Notes under the pieces: generated by a model
The model's database searches: none
What the model was told of the DNA's origin: nothing
Seen by the model: only the letters and a program-made list of their open reading frames with translations
Translations under genes and position numbers: made by a program
Source: G963674955 sp963674955
Lineage (GTDB): Bacteria; Desulfobacterota; Desulfovibrionia; Desulfovibrionales; Desulfovibrionaceae
Length of the DNA: 64,000 nt
Assembly (NCBI GenBank): GCA_963674955.2
Contig: CAXXKR010000001.1
Location: forward strand, 806,001 to 870,000
Direction of reading: 5' to 3'
Shown here: one piece after another, positions 40,911 to 48,797 of the stretch
Layout: the number at the start of each line of letters is the position of its first letter
Position numbering within the stretch: position 1 is the stretch's first letter

Positions 40911-41759
40911 CTACTTGTAGGAATCAAAAATGGATTTCAGGGCTTTTTTGTCCACCTCGTATCGGGCAAGGGGGATGTCCGCGTATTCCGGCGAACGCGC
41001 CTCAAAGGGCAGGCGGTCGCCCTTGTAGAGCACGCCGATGGGAATCCTGTCTCCGAATTCCCCTGCCTTTTCCAGGGCTGCGGTCCAGTTGGCCGGGTCG
41101 TGTCCTTCCAGCTTGTAGCACCTGTCCTTGTACCACTTGAATGTGTTGATCTTGTTGAAGGAGACGCAGGGCTGGAGGATGTCCACCAGGGCGAAGCCGG
41201 GATGGCCCACGGCCTGCTTTATCAGCTCCACGAGGTGGTCCGGTTCGCCGGAAAAGCCCCTGGCCACGAAGTTGGCCTTCATGGCCACGGCCACGAGCAC
41301 CGGATTGAACTGCTCGGACATGGCGCCGCCGGGTTGGGCCTTGGTGATCTGCCCGTGGGCCGTGGTCGGGCTGGCCTGCCCCTTGGTCAGGCCGTATATC
41401 TGGTTGTCATGGGCCAGCAGGGTGATGTCCACGTTGCGCCTTATGGCGGCCAGAAAGTGGTTGCCGCCCTCGCCGTAGCTGCATCCGTCGCCGCTTTCCG
41501 TGACAACGGTCAGCTTTGGGTTGGCCATTTTCATGCCCTGGGCCGCGGGCAGGGAACGTCCGTGCAGCCCGTTGAACATGTTGCAGTTCATGTACTGCGG
41601 GGCCTTTGCCGCCTGTCCGATGCCGGACGAGACAGCGATTTGGTGCGGGGCCAGCCCCAACTCGGCGTAGGCCCGCTTCACGCTGGCCAGGATGGAGAAG
41701 TTGCCGCAGCCCGGGCACCAGGCCGTGTCGAAATTGCCGTAATCTTCTATGGATACCAT
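40911..41759 (-). CDS. korB: 2-oxoacid:ferredoxin oxidoreductase, beta subunit
   Basis: The TPP-binding subunit of a KorAB-type enzyme that oxidatively decarboxylates a 2-oxoacid (2-oxoglutarate is typical) and reduces ferredoxin. The 282-residue protein has W-C-P-G-C-G near residue 14, and the TPP/Mg motif G-D-G-C-S-Y-G-E-G-G-N-H near residue 90, followed by N-N/D-Q-I-Y-G-L-T-K-G-Q. It starts 16 bases after korA ends. Actual 2-oxoacid specificity cannot be fixed by motif. Confidence 0.92.
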   Translation of the reverse strand: MVSIEDYGNFDTAWCPGCGNFSILASVKRAYAELGLAPHQIAVSSGIGQAAKAPQYMNCNMFNGLHGRSLPAAQGMKMANPKLTVVTESGDGCSYGEGGNHFLAAIRRNVDITLLAHDNQIYGLTKGQASPTTAHGQITKAQPGGAMSEQFNPVLVAVAMKANFVARGFSGEPDHLVELIKQAVGHPGFALVDILQPCVSFNKINTFKWYKDRCYKLEGHDPANWTAALEKAGEFGDRIPIGVLYKGDRLPFEARSPEYADIPLARYEVDKKALKSIFDSYK

Positions 41760-41775
41760 TGCTCTTCTCCGTGTC

Positions 41776-43464
41776 TTAGATGATGGATTTCAGGGCGCCG
41801 AGGATGTAGCCGGGGGTCAGGGCCCGGCCATCGAAGCGCAGCACCAGGTCGTTGATCCTAAATCCGGTTTCCCGGGCCAGGAGGCCTGCGAACTGGCCCG
41901 TGGCGTTGCCTTCCACCCCGATCACTGTTTTAGCGGCCTTGAGACGGGGCATGAACTGGTCTTCCTTGAGCGGGTAAATCTGGCTGAAATGCAGCACCGC
42001 CGCCTTGCGGTCTTCAATGCCCTCCATGGCCTCCAGACAGGGTCCGAGGCCTGAACCCCAGCAGACCAGGAGCAGGTCCGCGTCGTCCTCGCCGTAATAC
42101 GCGGGCGGAACCGTTTCCTCCAAAATGCCCGTGCCCTTTGCCAGCCGCTTCATGTTCATTTCCATGCGGGTGGGGCCGTCCTCGATGATGTGGCCGGTTT
42201 CGTCGTGCTCGTCGGAATCCGCCTTGACCAGTGCCTCGCTGAAGCCGGGTATGGCCCGTGGCGACATCCCGTCCTCGGTCAGTGCGTAGCGCTTGTACTC
42301 TTTGGGGTTGTCCGGGCTGAGCAGCATCTCCGGCGGGTCGGGCAGGGCCTCAAGATCGAATTCCTCCACGGCGCGGTAGGAGTCGGCAAGATACTGGTCC
42401 GAAAGCACGAACATGGGAGTCTGGTAGCGCTGGGCCAAGTCGAAGGCGCGGTGGGTCAGATAAAAGCATTCCTCGGGATTGCCCGGCGCGAAAAGGGCGC
42501 GGGGAAATTCACCGTGCCCGGCGTAAAGGGCCAGGTTCAGGTCCGCCTGCTCCGTGCGCGTGGGCAGGCCTGTTGCCGGGCCGGGTCTTTGCACCAGGGC
42601 CACCACCACCGGGGTCTCGGTGATCCCGGCCAGACTCACCCCCTCCACCATGAGGGCGAAGCCGCCGCCGGACGTGGTCACCATGGGCCGAGCCCCGGCA
42701 TAGGACGCGCCCAGGGCAAGGTTTATGGCCGCGATCTCGTCTTCCACCTGCTCGGCCACAAGGCCCATGCCTCGCCCCTTGGCGATGAGTGTCAGGGCGA
42801 TGGAAGTGGACGGGGTCATGGGATAGAAGGAAAGGAAGTTGCAGCCTGCGGCCAACGCACCCATGGCTATGGCCTCGTTGCCGTTCATCATCATCCGGCC
42901 TTGGGATATTTTTGCCGGAGACGGCAGGCATGGGAAGTTGACGCTTTGTCCCTTTTCCCACTCGTAAGCCTTGCGCAGGACCTTGACGTTTTCCTCGATG
43001 ACCGCAGCGCCTTTTTTCTTGAAGGTTTCGGCCAGGAGTCTTTCCAGAACCGAGATGTCGTTGCAGATGGTGGAGCCCAGCACCCCCAGGGCCACCACGT
43101 TGTGGAACAGGGGTTTCGGGGCCAGTTCGCCAAAGGGCACGCTAAGGCCTTTCAAACCTTGCAGATCGATATCGTCGGCAGCGATGACCACGGACTTTTC
43201 AGCCAGTTCGTCGCGGTGTTGTTCGATGGTCTCGGCGTCCAGGGCCACCAGGATGTCTATCTCCTCCGAGGGCGCATGGATTTCCTCAGGACTGAGCCGG
43301 ATGGAGTAGGTGTTGTGGCCGCCCCGGATTCTGGACATGTAGTCCTGATTGACCAGGACGTGATATCCGGTCCTGATCAGGGCCTTGGTCATGAGCTGGC
43401 CGATGGTCACCAATCCCTGTCCGGCGGAACCGCCGATGAGAATGTTGATGCGTGGCATGGGCAT
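41776..43464 (-). CDS. korA: 2-oxoacid:ferredoxin oxidoreductase, fused gamma-alpha subunit
   Basis: A 562-residue subunit with the gamma domain (about residues 1-180, starting I-N-I-L-I-G-G-S-A-G-Q-G) fused to the alpha domain (G-N-E-A-I-A-M-G-A-L-A-A-G near residue 198, then V-E-D-E-I-A-A-I-N-L-A-L-G-A-S-Y-A-G). Y-P-M-T-P-S-T and R-T-E-Q-A-D-L are further family motifs. The start is ATG 43462-43464, six bases after AAGGAG; the frame opens at TTG 43470. First gene of the korAB operon, preceded by an AT-rich region with two Crp/Fnr-like palindromes. Confidence 0.93.
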   Translation of the reverse strand: MPMPRINILIGGSAGQGLVTIGQLMTKALIRTGYHVLVNQDYMSRIRGGHNTYSIRLSPEEIHAPSEEIDILVALDAETIEQHRDELAEKSVVIAADDIDLQGLKGLSVPFGELAPKPLFHNVVALGVLGSTICNDISVLERLLAETFKKKGAAVIEENVKVLRKAYEWEKGQSVNFPCLPSPAKISQGRMMMNGNEAIAMGALAAGCNFLSFYPMTPSTSIALTLIAKGRGMGLVAEQVEDEIAAINLALGASYAGARPMVTTSGGGFALMVEGVSLAGITETPVVVALVQRPGPATGLPTRTEQADLNLALYAGHGEFPRALFAPGNPEECFYLTHRAFDLAQRYQTPMFVLSDQYLADSYRAVEEFDLEALPDPPEMLLSPDNPKEYKRYALTEDGMSPRAIPGFSEALVKADSDEHDETGHIIEDGPTRMEMNMKRLAKGTGILEETVPPAYYGEDDADLLLVCWGSGLGPCLEAMEGIEDRKAAVLHFSQIYPLKEDQFMPRLKAAKTVIGVEGNATGQFAGLLARETGFRINDLVLRFDGRALTPGYILGALKSII

Positions 43465-43597
43465 GGGCAACTCCTTTGGTCGAGGTGTTTATTTTCCGAT
43501 GGGAACAACTTTGTCAGGTTCAGGTATGCAAAGGGTAAGCTAAAATTCGGGTTTTGTAGAGGGCGATCATCGTCTTTGTCCTCTCTTTTTTAAAAAA

Positions 43598-43611
43598 TTG
43601 ATCCAGGTCAT
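43598..43611. promoter_or_regulatory. Crp/Fnr-family-like site upstream of korA
   Basis: TTGAT-CCAG-GTCAT, close to the Fnr (TTGAT-n4-ATCAA) and HcpR-like (TTGAC-n4-GTCAA) consensus. It is about 134 bases from the korA start. Confidence 0.45.
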
Positions 43612-43721
43612 CGGCTTTTCCTTTGACGTGGCTTATTGGTTTCTATTGACGCCTTGCAAGGCCGTTCTTGCTGAAAATCAGCCCGAAAAGGACTTGGGTT
43701 AGAGTCTGTTTTTTTCAGGAC

Positions 43722-43733
43722 TGACTTAAGTCA
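43722..43733. promoter_or_regulatory. Second Crp/Fnr-like palindrome
   Basis: TGACTTAAGTCA, a perfect 12-base palindrome with TGAC-n4-GTCA half sites, about 130 bases upstream of the cupin gene. Confidence 0.45.
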
Positions 43734-43861
43734 TTTAAAAACACATGCGACGTGGCTAAAAAGTCGCCGAAGGGTTAATATCCCCGGCAGGGTGTTTTGA
43801 TTTCCCGGCCGGTTTCAGCCAGCAACATGCGGGCCTTGCCCGCCAAGACATGGGAGGAATC

Positions 43862-44200
43862 ATGTCCGAGACGACATATATCAAGAACATACCCCACAGC
43901 CAGGTGGTCAACCTGGCCCAGCTTGTCCAGTACCAGGACGGGCAGGTGGTCAGCAGAACCTTGGCCCAGAACAATAATCTGACCTTCACCCTGTTCGCCT
44001 TCGAGGCGGGGGAGGGGTTGAGCGGCCACTCCGCGCCGGGCGACGCCATGGTCCAGGTGCTGGAAGGCGAGGCCCTGATAACCATCGCCGACGAAAAGTT
44101 CGTGCTCAAGACCGGAGAATCGATCATCATGCCTGCGGGCATCAGCCACGCCCTGGACGCGGTCAAGCGCTTCAAGATGATTCTGACCCTGGTCAAGTAG
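43862..44200 (+). CDS. Small cupin-domain protein
   Basis: A 112-residue single cupin. Motif 1 is degraded: G-E-G-L-S-G-H-S-A-P-G-D near residue 52 keeps one histidine, and motif 2 reads G-E-S-I-I-M-P-A-G-I-S-H-A near residue 86. Such proteins often bind a metal and a small ligand. GGGAGGAATC precedes the ATG at 43862. The ACR3/BASS transporter follows after 59 bases, so the two may be cotranscribed. Function is not known. Confidence 0.87.
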   Translation: MSETTYIKNIPHSQVVNLAQLVQYQDGQVVSRTLAQNNNLTFTLFAFEAGEGLSGHSAPGDAMVQVLEGEALITIADEKFVLKTGESIIMPAGISHALDAVKRFKMILTLVK

Positions 44201-44259
44201 CAGCTTTTGGCGGGACAGTCCCCGGACAAGAGGGGAAAACGGAAAAGGAGTCTTAAAAG

Positions 44260-45240
44260 ATGTGGATTGTTTTGATACGGCTGACCAGGAATCTGACATT
44301 GGTCATTCCGGCAGCCATGATTATGGGCTTTGCCTATGGGCTGATCTTTAACGCGGCCTCGCTCAAGGCCCTGATCATTCCCTTCACCTTTCTCATGGTC
44401 TACCCCATGATGACCACCCTCAAATTCAGGAAGGTCGTGGAGGGCGGCGACGGCAAGGCCCAGGTCCTGACCCAGTTCATGAACTTCGGGCTGGTACCCT
44501 TTCTGGCCTACGGTCTGGGACTTTTGTTTTACCCGGAGGAGCCCTATATGGCTCTCGGCCTGCTGCTGGCCGGGCTGGTGCCCACCAGCGGCATGACCAT
44601 ATCCTGGACCGGTTTCGCCAAGGGCAACATGGCGGCGGCGGTGAAGATGACCGTGGTCGGCCTGACCCTCGGTTCCCTGCTGACGCCGTTTTACGTGCAG
44701 GCCCTGATGGGCGCGGCCATTGAGGTTGACGTGTACCAGGTCATGCGCCAGATTGCCCTGATCGTCTTTCTGCCGATGGCCGCGGGATTCGCGACCCAGA
44801 TCGCCCTGGTCCGGCGCTACGGCCGTGAGGCCTTTTTCAACGAGCTGGCGCCCAAGTTTCCGGCCCTGTCCACCCTGGGGGTTGTGGGCATCGTCTTCGT
44901 GGCCATGGCCCTCAAGGCCCAATCCATATACGCCGCCCCCCTGACGCTTTTGGGCATCCTTCCGCCCCTGGTCCTGCTCTACGCCTTCAATTTCGTCCTG
45001 AGCACCTTGGTGGGCCGGTCGCTTTTGCCGCGCGGGGACGCCATCGCCCTGGTCTACGGCTCGGTGATGCGCAACCTGTCCATAGCCCTGGCCATCGCCA
45101 TCAACGCCTTCGGGACCAAAGGCTCAAGCGCGGCCCTGGTCATTGCCGCAGCCTACATCATTCAGGTTCAATCCGCAGCCTGGTACGTGCGATTTACGGA
45201 CAGGGTTTTCGGTCCCCCGGAAGAGGGTTCGGCCGGCTAG
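44260..45240 (+). CDS. ACR3/BASS-superfamily membrane transporter
   Basis: A 326-residue protein with about ten membrane segments, belonging to the bile acid:sodium symporter superfamily and most like proteins annotated as arsenic resistance (ACR3-like). Characteristic text: L-V-P-T-S-G-M-T-I-S-W-T-G-F-A-K-G-N near residue 107, and Y-G-S-V-M-R-N-L-S-I-A-L near residue 266. The cysteine essential in true Acr3 arsenite pumps is not evident in the text I inspected, so arsenite is not assured. Its stop overlaps the ygiQ stop from the other strand. Confidence 0.82.
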   Translation: MWIVLIRLTRNLTLVIPAAMIMGFAYGLIFNAASLKALIIPFTFLMVYPMMTTLKFRKVVEGGDGKAQVLTQFMNFGLVPFLAYGLGLLFYPEEPYMALGLLLAGLVPTSGMTISWTGFAKGNMAAAVKMTVVGLTLGSLLTPFYVQALMGAAIEVDVYQVMRQIALIVFLPMAAGFATQIALVRRYGREAFFNELAPKFPALSTLGVVGIVFVAMALKAQSIYAAPLTLLGILPPLVLLYAFNFVLSTLVGRSLLPRGDAIALVYGSVMRNLSIALAIAINAFGTKGSSAALVIAAAYIIQVQSAAWYVRFTDRVFGPPEEGSAG

Positions 45241-47018
45241 GATTTGCCTTTGGCGAAGTCGCGGCCCTGTTTCTTTTTGCGGCCCTGTTGCCCGCGTCCG
45301 GGGCCATTGCCGCGCTGGACCGGGATCAGGATGTGGTGCTGGCGCAGCCGTTCGGCGTCCGTCCGGGCCACATGAATGGGAATACCCTCGGGGTCGCGCC
45401 CCGTATGGAACATGGCCGTGGCCACGGTGCCGGGAGTGGGCACGAAGCATTGGACCTGCTTGGGCTGCCAACCCCTTTTGCGCAGCCAGTCGGCCAGGGT
45501 TTTCATGTCGTCGTCCGTGGTGCCGGGGAAGGCGCTGATGAGATAGGGGATGACGTACTGTTCCTTGCCCGCCTTTTTTGATTCCCTGGCGAACACGGTC
45601 ATGAATTCCTCGAAAACAGTGCTTTTGGGTTTGCGCATCAATTCAAGAGTGCTGTCGCAGATATGCTCCGGCGCGATCTTCAACTGTCCGCCCACGAATT
45701 CCGCCAGATAGGCCGACAGCGTTTCGGGGTCCCTGAGGGCCAGGTCGAAACGCACCCCGCTGGCCACCCGCAGGTGCTTGACGCCCTTTGTGTCCCGCAC
45801 CTGTCGCAAAAGCTTCAGGTTCGCGGCCTGATTCACCTTGAAATATTTGCAGATGGCCGGGACCATGCAACTGGAACGTTTGCATTGGCCTTCGGGCAGG
45901 GTGCAGGCGGCCTGCCACATGTTGGCGCTGGGTCCGCCCACGTCGGTTATGCTGCCCCTGAATCCGGGCAGGGCTGCGATGCGTTTCGCCTCGTCAAGGA
46001 TCGACCCGGCGCTTCGGGAGCGTATCCTGCGTCCCTGGTGCAGGGCCAGGGAGCAGAAGGTGCAGCCCCCGCCGCAGCCACGGTGACTGGTGATGCTGTC
46101 CTGGATCATCTCCTGGGCAGGGACGGGCTTTGTGTATGAGGGATGCGACTTGCGGGTGAAGGGCAGGGCATAGAGGGCGTCCAGCTCGGCCGTGGAAAGA
46201 AAGGACGCGGGCGGCGTCAGCAGCACCATGCCCTTTCCGACCTTGTGCGTCGCCCACTCCCGCCCATTGTGCACGTGTTTTTCCATGAGCAGGGTGGCGC
46301 GCATCAGGGCTGCGGGGTCGGCCATGATCTCTTCGTGGCTCGGCAGTTCCAGTATTTCCGCCTTTTCGGGGATGTCTTCGGGTTTGCCGAGAAAGGCCGT
46401 TCCGCCTATGCCCTTGAGTCCGTCGGGGTGGTTCGAGTCAAGGCGCGCCGCCGCTTGGACCGATGCCCGTTCGCCCATGCCGTAGATGAGCATGTCCGCC
46501 TTGGCGTCCAGCAGTATGGAACGCCTCAATTTGTCGGTCCAGAAATCGTAATGGCAGATGCGCCTGAGGGAGGCCTCGATGCCGCCCAGCACCACGGGCA
46601 GCCCCGGAAAGGCCTGGCGTACGAGATTGGTGTACACGATGCAGGCCCGGTTCGGCCTGGCCCCGGCCCTACCGCCCGGAGTGTAGGCGTCGTCGCTGCG
46701 CTTCTTGCGAAAGGCGGTGTAGTGGGCCAGCAGTGAATCAATGGCCCCGGCCGTGATTCCGGCGTAGAGGCAAGGCCTGCCCATGGCGGTTATGTCTTCG
46801 GTCGAATCCCAGCGCGGCTGGGCTATGATGCCCGTTCTGAAGCCGTGCTCCACCAGCACTCGCCCGATGAGGGCCATGCCGAAAGTGGGATGGTCCACAT
46901 AGGCGTCGCCGCTTATGAGCAGCACGTCCAGTTCCCCCCAGCCCAGCTTCTCCATCTCCTGCCGGGTGGTGGGCAGAAAATCGGGCTGCCTGATGGGTTT
47001 CGATGCGAAAAGTTTCAT
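45237..47018 (-). CDS. YgiQ-family radical SAM protein
   Basis: A 593-residue radical SAM protein of unknown reaction, widely conserved. The N-terminal UPF0313 domain (D-V-L-L-I-S-G-D-A-Y-V-D-H-P near residue 28) resembles a cobalamin-binding fold without cofactor motif. The radical SAM motif C-G-G-G-C-T-F-C is near residue 306, with S-I-T-D-V-G-G-P-S-A-N near residue 345. ATG 47016-47018 is preferred over the longer open frame to 47075. The C-terminal tail is basic (G-R-G-Q-Q-G-R-K-K-K-Q). It overlaps the transporter gene by four bases, convergently. Confidence 0.9.
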   Translation of the reverse strand: MKLFASKPIRQPDFLPTTRQEMEKLGWGELDVLLISGDAYVDHPTFGMALIGRVLVEHGFRTGIIAQPRWDSTEDITAMGRPCLYAGITAGAIDSLLAHYTAFRKKRSDDAYTPGGRAGARPNRACIVYTNLVRQAFPGLPVVLGGIEASLRRICHYDFWTDKLRRSILLDAKADMLIYGMGERASVQAAARLDSNHPDGLKGIGGTAFLGKPEDIPEKAEILELPSHEEIMADPAALMRATLLMEKHVHNGREWATHKVGKGMVLLTPPASFLSTAELDALYALPFTRKSHPSYTKPVPAQEMIQDSITSHRGCGGGCTFCSLALHQGRRIRSRSAGSILDEAKRIAALPGFRGSITDVGGPSANMWQAACTLPEGQCKRSSCMVPAICKYFKVNQAANLKLLRQVRDTKGVKHLRVASGVRFDLALRDPETLSAYLAEFVGGQLKIAPEHICDSTLELMRKPKSTVFEEFMTVFARESKKAGKEQYVIPYLISAFPGTTDDDMKTLADWLRKRGWQPKQVQCFVPTPGTVATAMFHTGRDPEGIPIHVARTDAERLRQHHILIPVQRGNGPGRGQQGRKKKQGRDFAKGKS

Positions 47019-47130
47019 TCTCTGCCGTTGTCCTGATTGTTGAAGGCAGTCAACGGATACACGGGGTGGCGGCAAACGGCAATGGACTTGTTCGGCGCAT
47101 TGGAAGTCAGAAGTGCGATAGAACTCAGTG

Positions 47131-48396
47131 TCAATGGGCCTTTATGGACCACATGAGCGCGCCGGCCCATGACGAAGCCCTAAGGTAGTTTTTGGAAACC
47201 ACGAGTGGTTGCAGTTCGTTGCTTTCCATGAACATTCTGGCCAGTTCCCATCTGTCGGTTTCCACGGCCTGCAGGGCCTGGATCCATGAGTGGGCCGGAT
47301 TTTCCTTTTCCACCAGGGCGGCGGTGATGTCGTCGTCAAGGGGCAGGCCGCTGAGGATCGAGTCCATGGTCATGCCCAGCATGGCGTCGAGGCAGGAAAG
47401 AAGGCCGACCAGAAACATTGTCTCAGGCTGGAGCGGTGGATTGGGGCATTCCAGGGAGAGCATTTCCATGAACCTGGCCCGCAGCAGGGCTTTGTATTGC
47501 AGTTCACGGCCCTTAACGCTGGAGTCGATGTCCGAGAGGATGATGACCAGGGCCCAGCGCTTGAGGGGCATGAATCCGAGGAGACTGACGGCGTGGCGCA
47601 GGTTCTTGACCTTGTTGCGCAGGCCGAAGGAAGCGGAGTTGATCAGGCGCAGCAGCCTGTAGGAAAGCGACGGATCAGCGGCGATTATGCCGTGCAGATC
47701 GTCCAGATTGCAGTTGGGGTTGGCCAGGGACTGTAGAATCTTGATCCGTGTGAGCATTCCGGAGGTCAGTTTGCGGCCGGGCACGAGTTCCGGGCGGCTG
47801 AAGAAGAAGCCCTGGAAATAATCGAAATTCATCTGCTTGAGTTGGTTGTGCATTTCCCAGCTTTCAACCTTTTCGGCCACCAGCAGGCAGTCGTTTTTTC
47901 GGGCCTTGCCCATGACCGCGCCAAGTTCTTCACGGGAAAGGCTCAGCACGTCGAGTTTCGCGATGCTTGCTATTTCCAGCAGCGGGTCGAGGCTTTCCCT
48001 GCCGTCATAGTCGTCAAGGGCGAGGTGGTATCCGGATTTTTTGAGTTCCTTGCAGGCCTTGATCAGATCTTCCGTCGGTCGGACGTTTTCAAGGATTTCA
48101 ATGAGGCAGCGGTCGCTTGGAAGGGCGTGGGGCGCCCCGTCGAGGAGCATCTGCTCGGAGAAATTGATCAGGGCTTTCGCCTTTTTGTCCAGCCCCTCCA
48201 TGGACAGGGAGAAACCGTCGGCAATGATCTGGGAGGTGGCCACGTTGTGGTCCGTGAAGGTCGCGCCCGTGGCCTTTTCACCATCGCGAAACAGCAGTTC
48301 GTAGCCCATGATGTCTTGATGGGTATCGAAAACGGGTTGGCGGGCGACGAAGAAGGGTTCGGATTCGGCCCATTGGGGTATCGGTGTCTCTTTCAT
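47131..48396 (-). CDS. EAL-HDOD signalling protein (YuxH-like), EAL probably inactive
   Basis: A 421-residue two-domain protein. The N-terminal EAL domain is degenerate: E-A-L reads E-L-L-F-R near residue 33, and D-D-F-G reads D-D-Y-D-G near residue 130, so c-di-GMP hydrolysis is unlikely. The C-terminal HDOD domain (about residues 205-400) has no metal-binding HD pair. Proteins of this type act by protein or nucleotide binding in signalling. It is one of three HDOD proteins in the window. No operon partner is visible. Confidence 0.88.
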   Translation of the reverse strand: MKETPIPQWAESEPFFVARQPVFDTHQDIMGYELLFRDGEKATGATFTDHNVATSQIIADGFSLSMEGLDKKAKALINFSEQMLLDGAPHALPSDRCLIEILENVRPTEDLIKACKELKKSGYHLALDDYDGRESLDPLLEIASIAKLDVLSLSREELGAVMGKARKNDCLLVAEKVESWEMHNQLKQMNFDYFQGFFFSRPELVPGRKLTSGMLTRIKILQSLANPNCNLDDLHGIIAADPSLSYRLLRLINSASFGLRNKVKNLRHAVSLLGFMPLKRWALVIILSDIDSSVKGRELQYKALLRARFMEMLSLECPNPPLQPETMFLVGLLSCLDAMLGMTMDSILSGLPLDDDITAALVEKENPAHSWIQALQAVETDRWELARMFMESNELQPLVVSKNYLRASSWAGALMWSIKAH

Positions 48397-48797
48397 GTCG
48401 CTTACACTTTTCCTGAGCGGTGGTTACTGAAGGGCGCGGTTATGACAGGCGCGGTTCCGGTTCATTGCGGCTCGTTGCAGGGCATTCCCCCCGACGTTCC
48501 TTTGTCTTTTTATACCAACCACTCAGTCGGCGCTGGCTGGAGATTACGTGTACATTTCAATATGGCATTACCTATTTGTCGTGTCAATGGGGGTAGACCG
48601 ATTTTGACGTTGCCCGTGAGGCCTCAAGCCGGGAGAGATTGGTTCAATCAGGTTCTCGTGGTTTGTGTGCTTCGGGCTGCAGGCGAGAAACGGGACCGGG
48701 AAATAATAATGCCGCCAGCTTGACAGCCCCTGGTTGGGGCAGTACCCCGGATTTTCCGAAAAAGGCCAAGCCTCGCGGCGGTCGGCAGGCAAACGAA
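48397..48797. other. Divergent intergenic region ahead of the polyferredoxin gene
   Basis: About 400 bases without a convincing ORF; the frame of the polyferredoxin gene is open back to 48639 but lacks a good start there. A GCCCC-TGGTT-GGGGC hairpin lies near 48725-48740. No promoter is clear enough to call, and no tRNA is present. Confidence 0.45.

Larger units (their letters stand above)
43465..43861. other. Divergent regulatory region between korA and the cupin gene
   Basis: About 400 bases with no supported ORF, notably AT-richer than the genes. It contains two Crp/Fnr-type dyads (43598-43611 and 43722-43733). I see no RNA gene or riboswitch. Confidence 0.6.

Noticed and set aside
44260..45240. 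Assigning the transporter firmly as an arsenite pump
   Set aside because: No ars regulator or reductase nearby and the key cysteine was not evident; kept at superfamily level.
48620..48670. tRNA-like GGTTCAATC text
   Set aside because: No pairing T-stem, acceptor stem or anticodon arm could be built around it.
47842..48723. Long plus-strand ORF opposite the EAL-HDOD gene
   Set aside because: It is the complement shadow of a clear EAL-HDOD gene and has no ribosome site.
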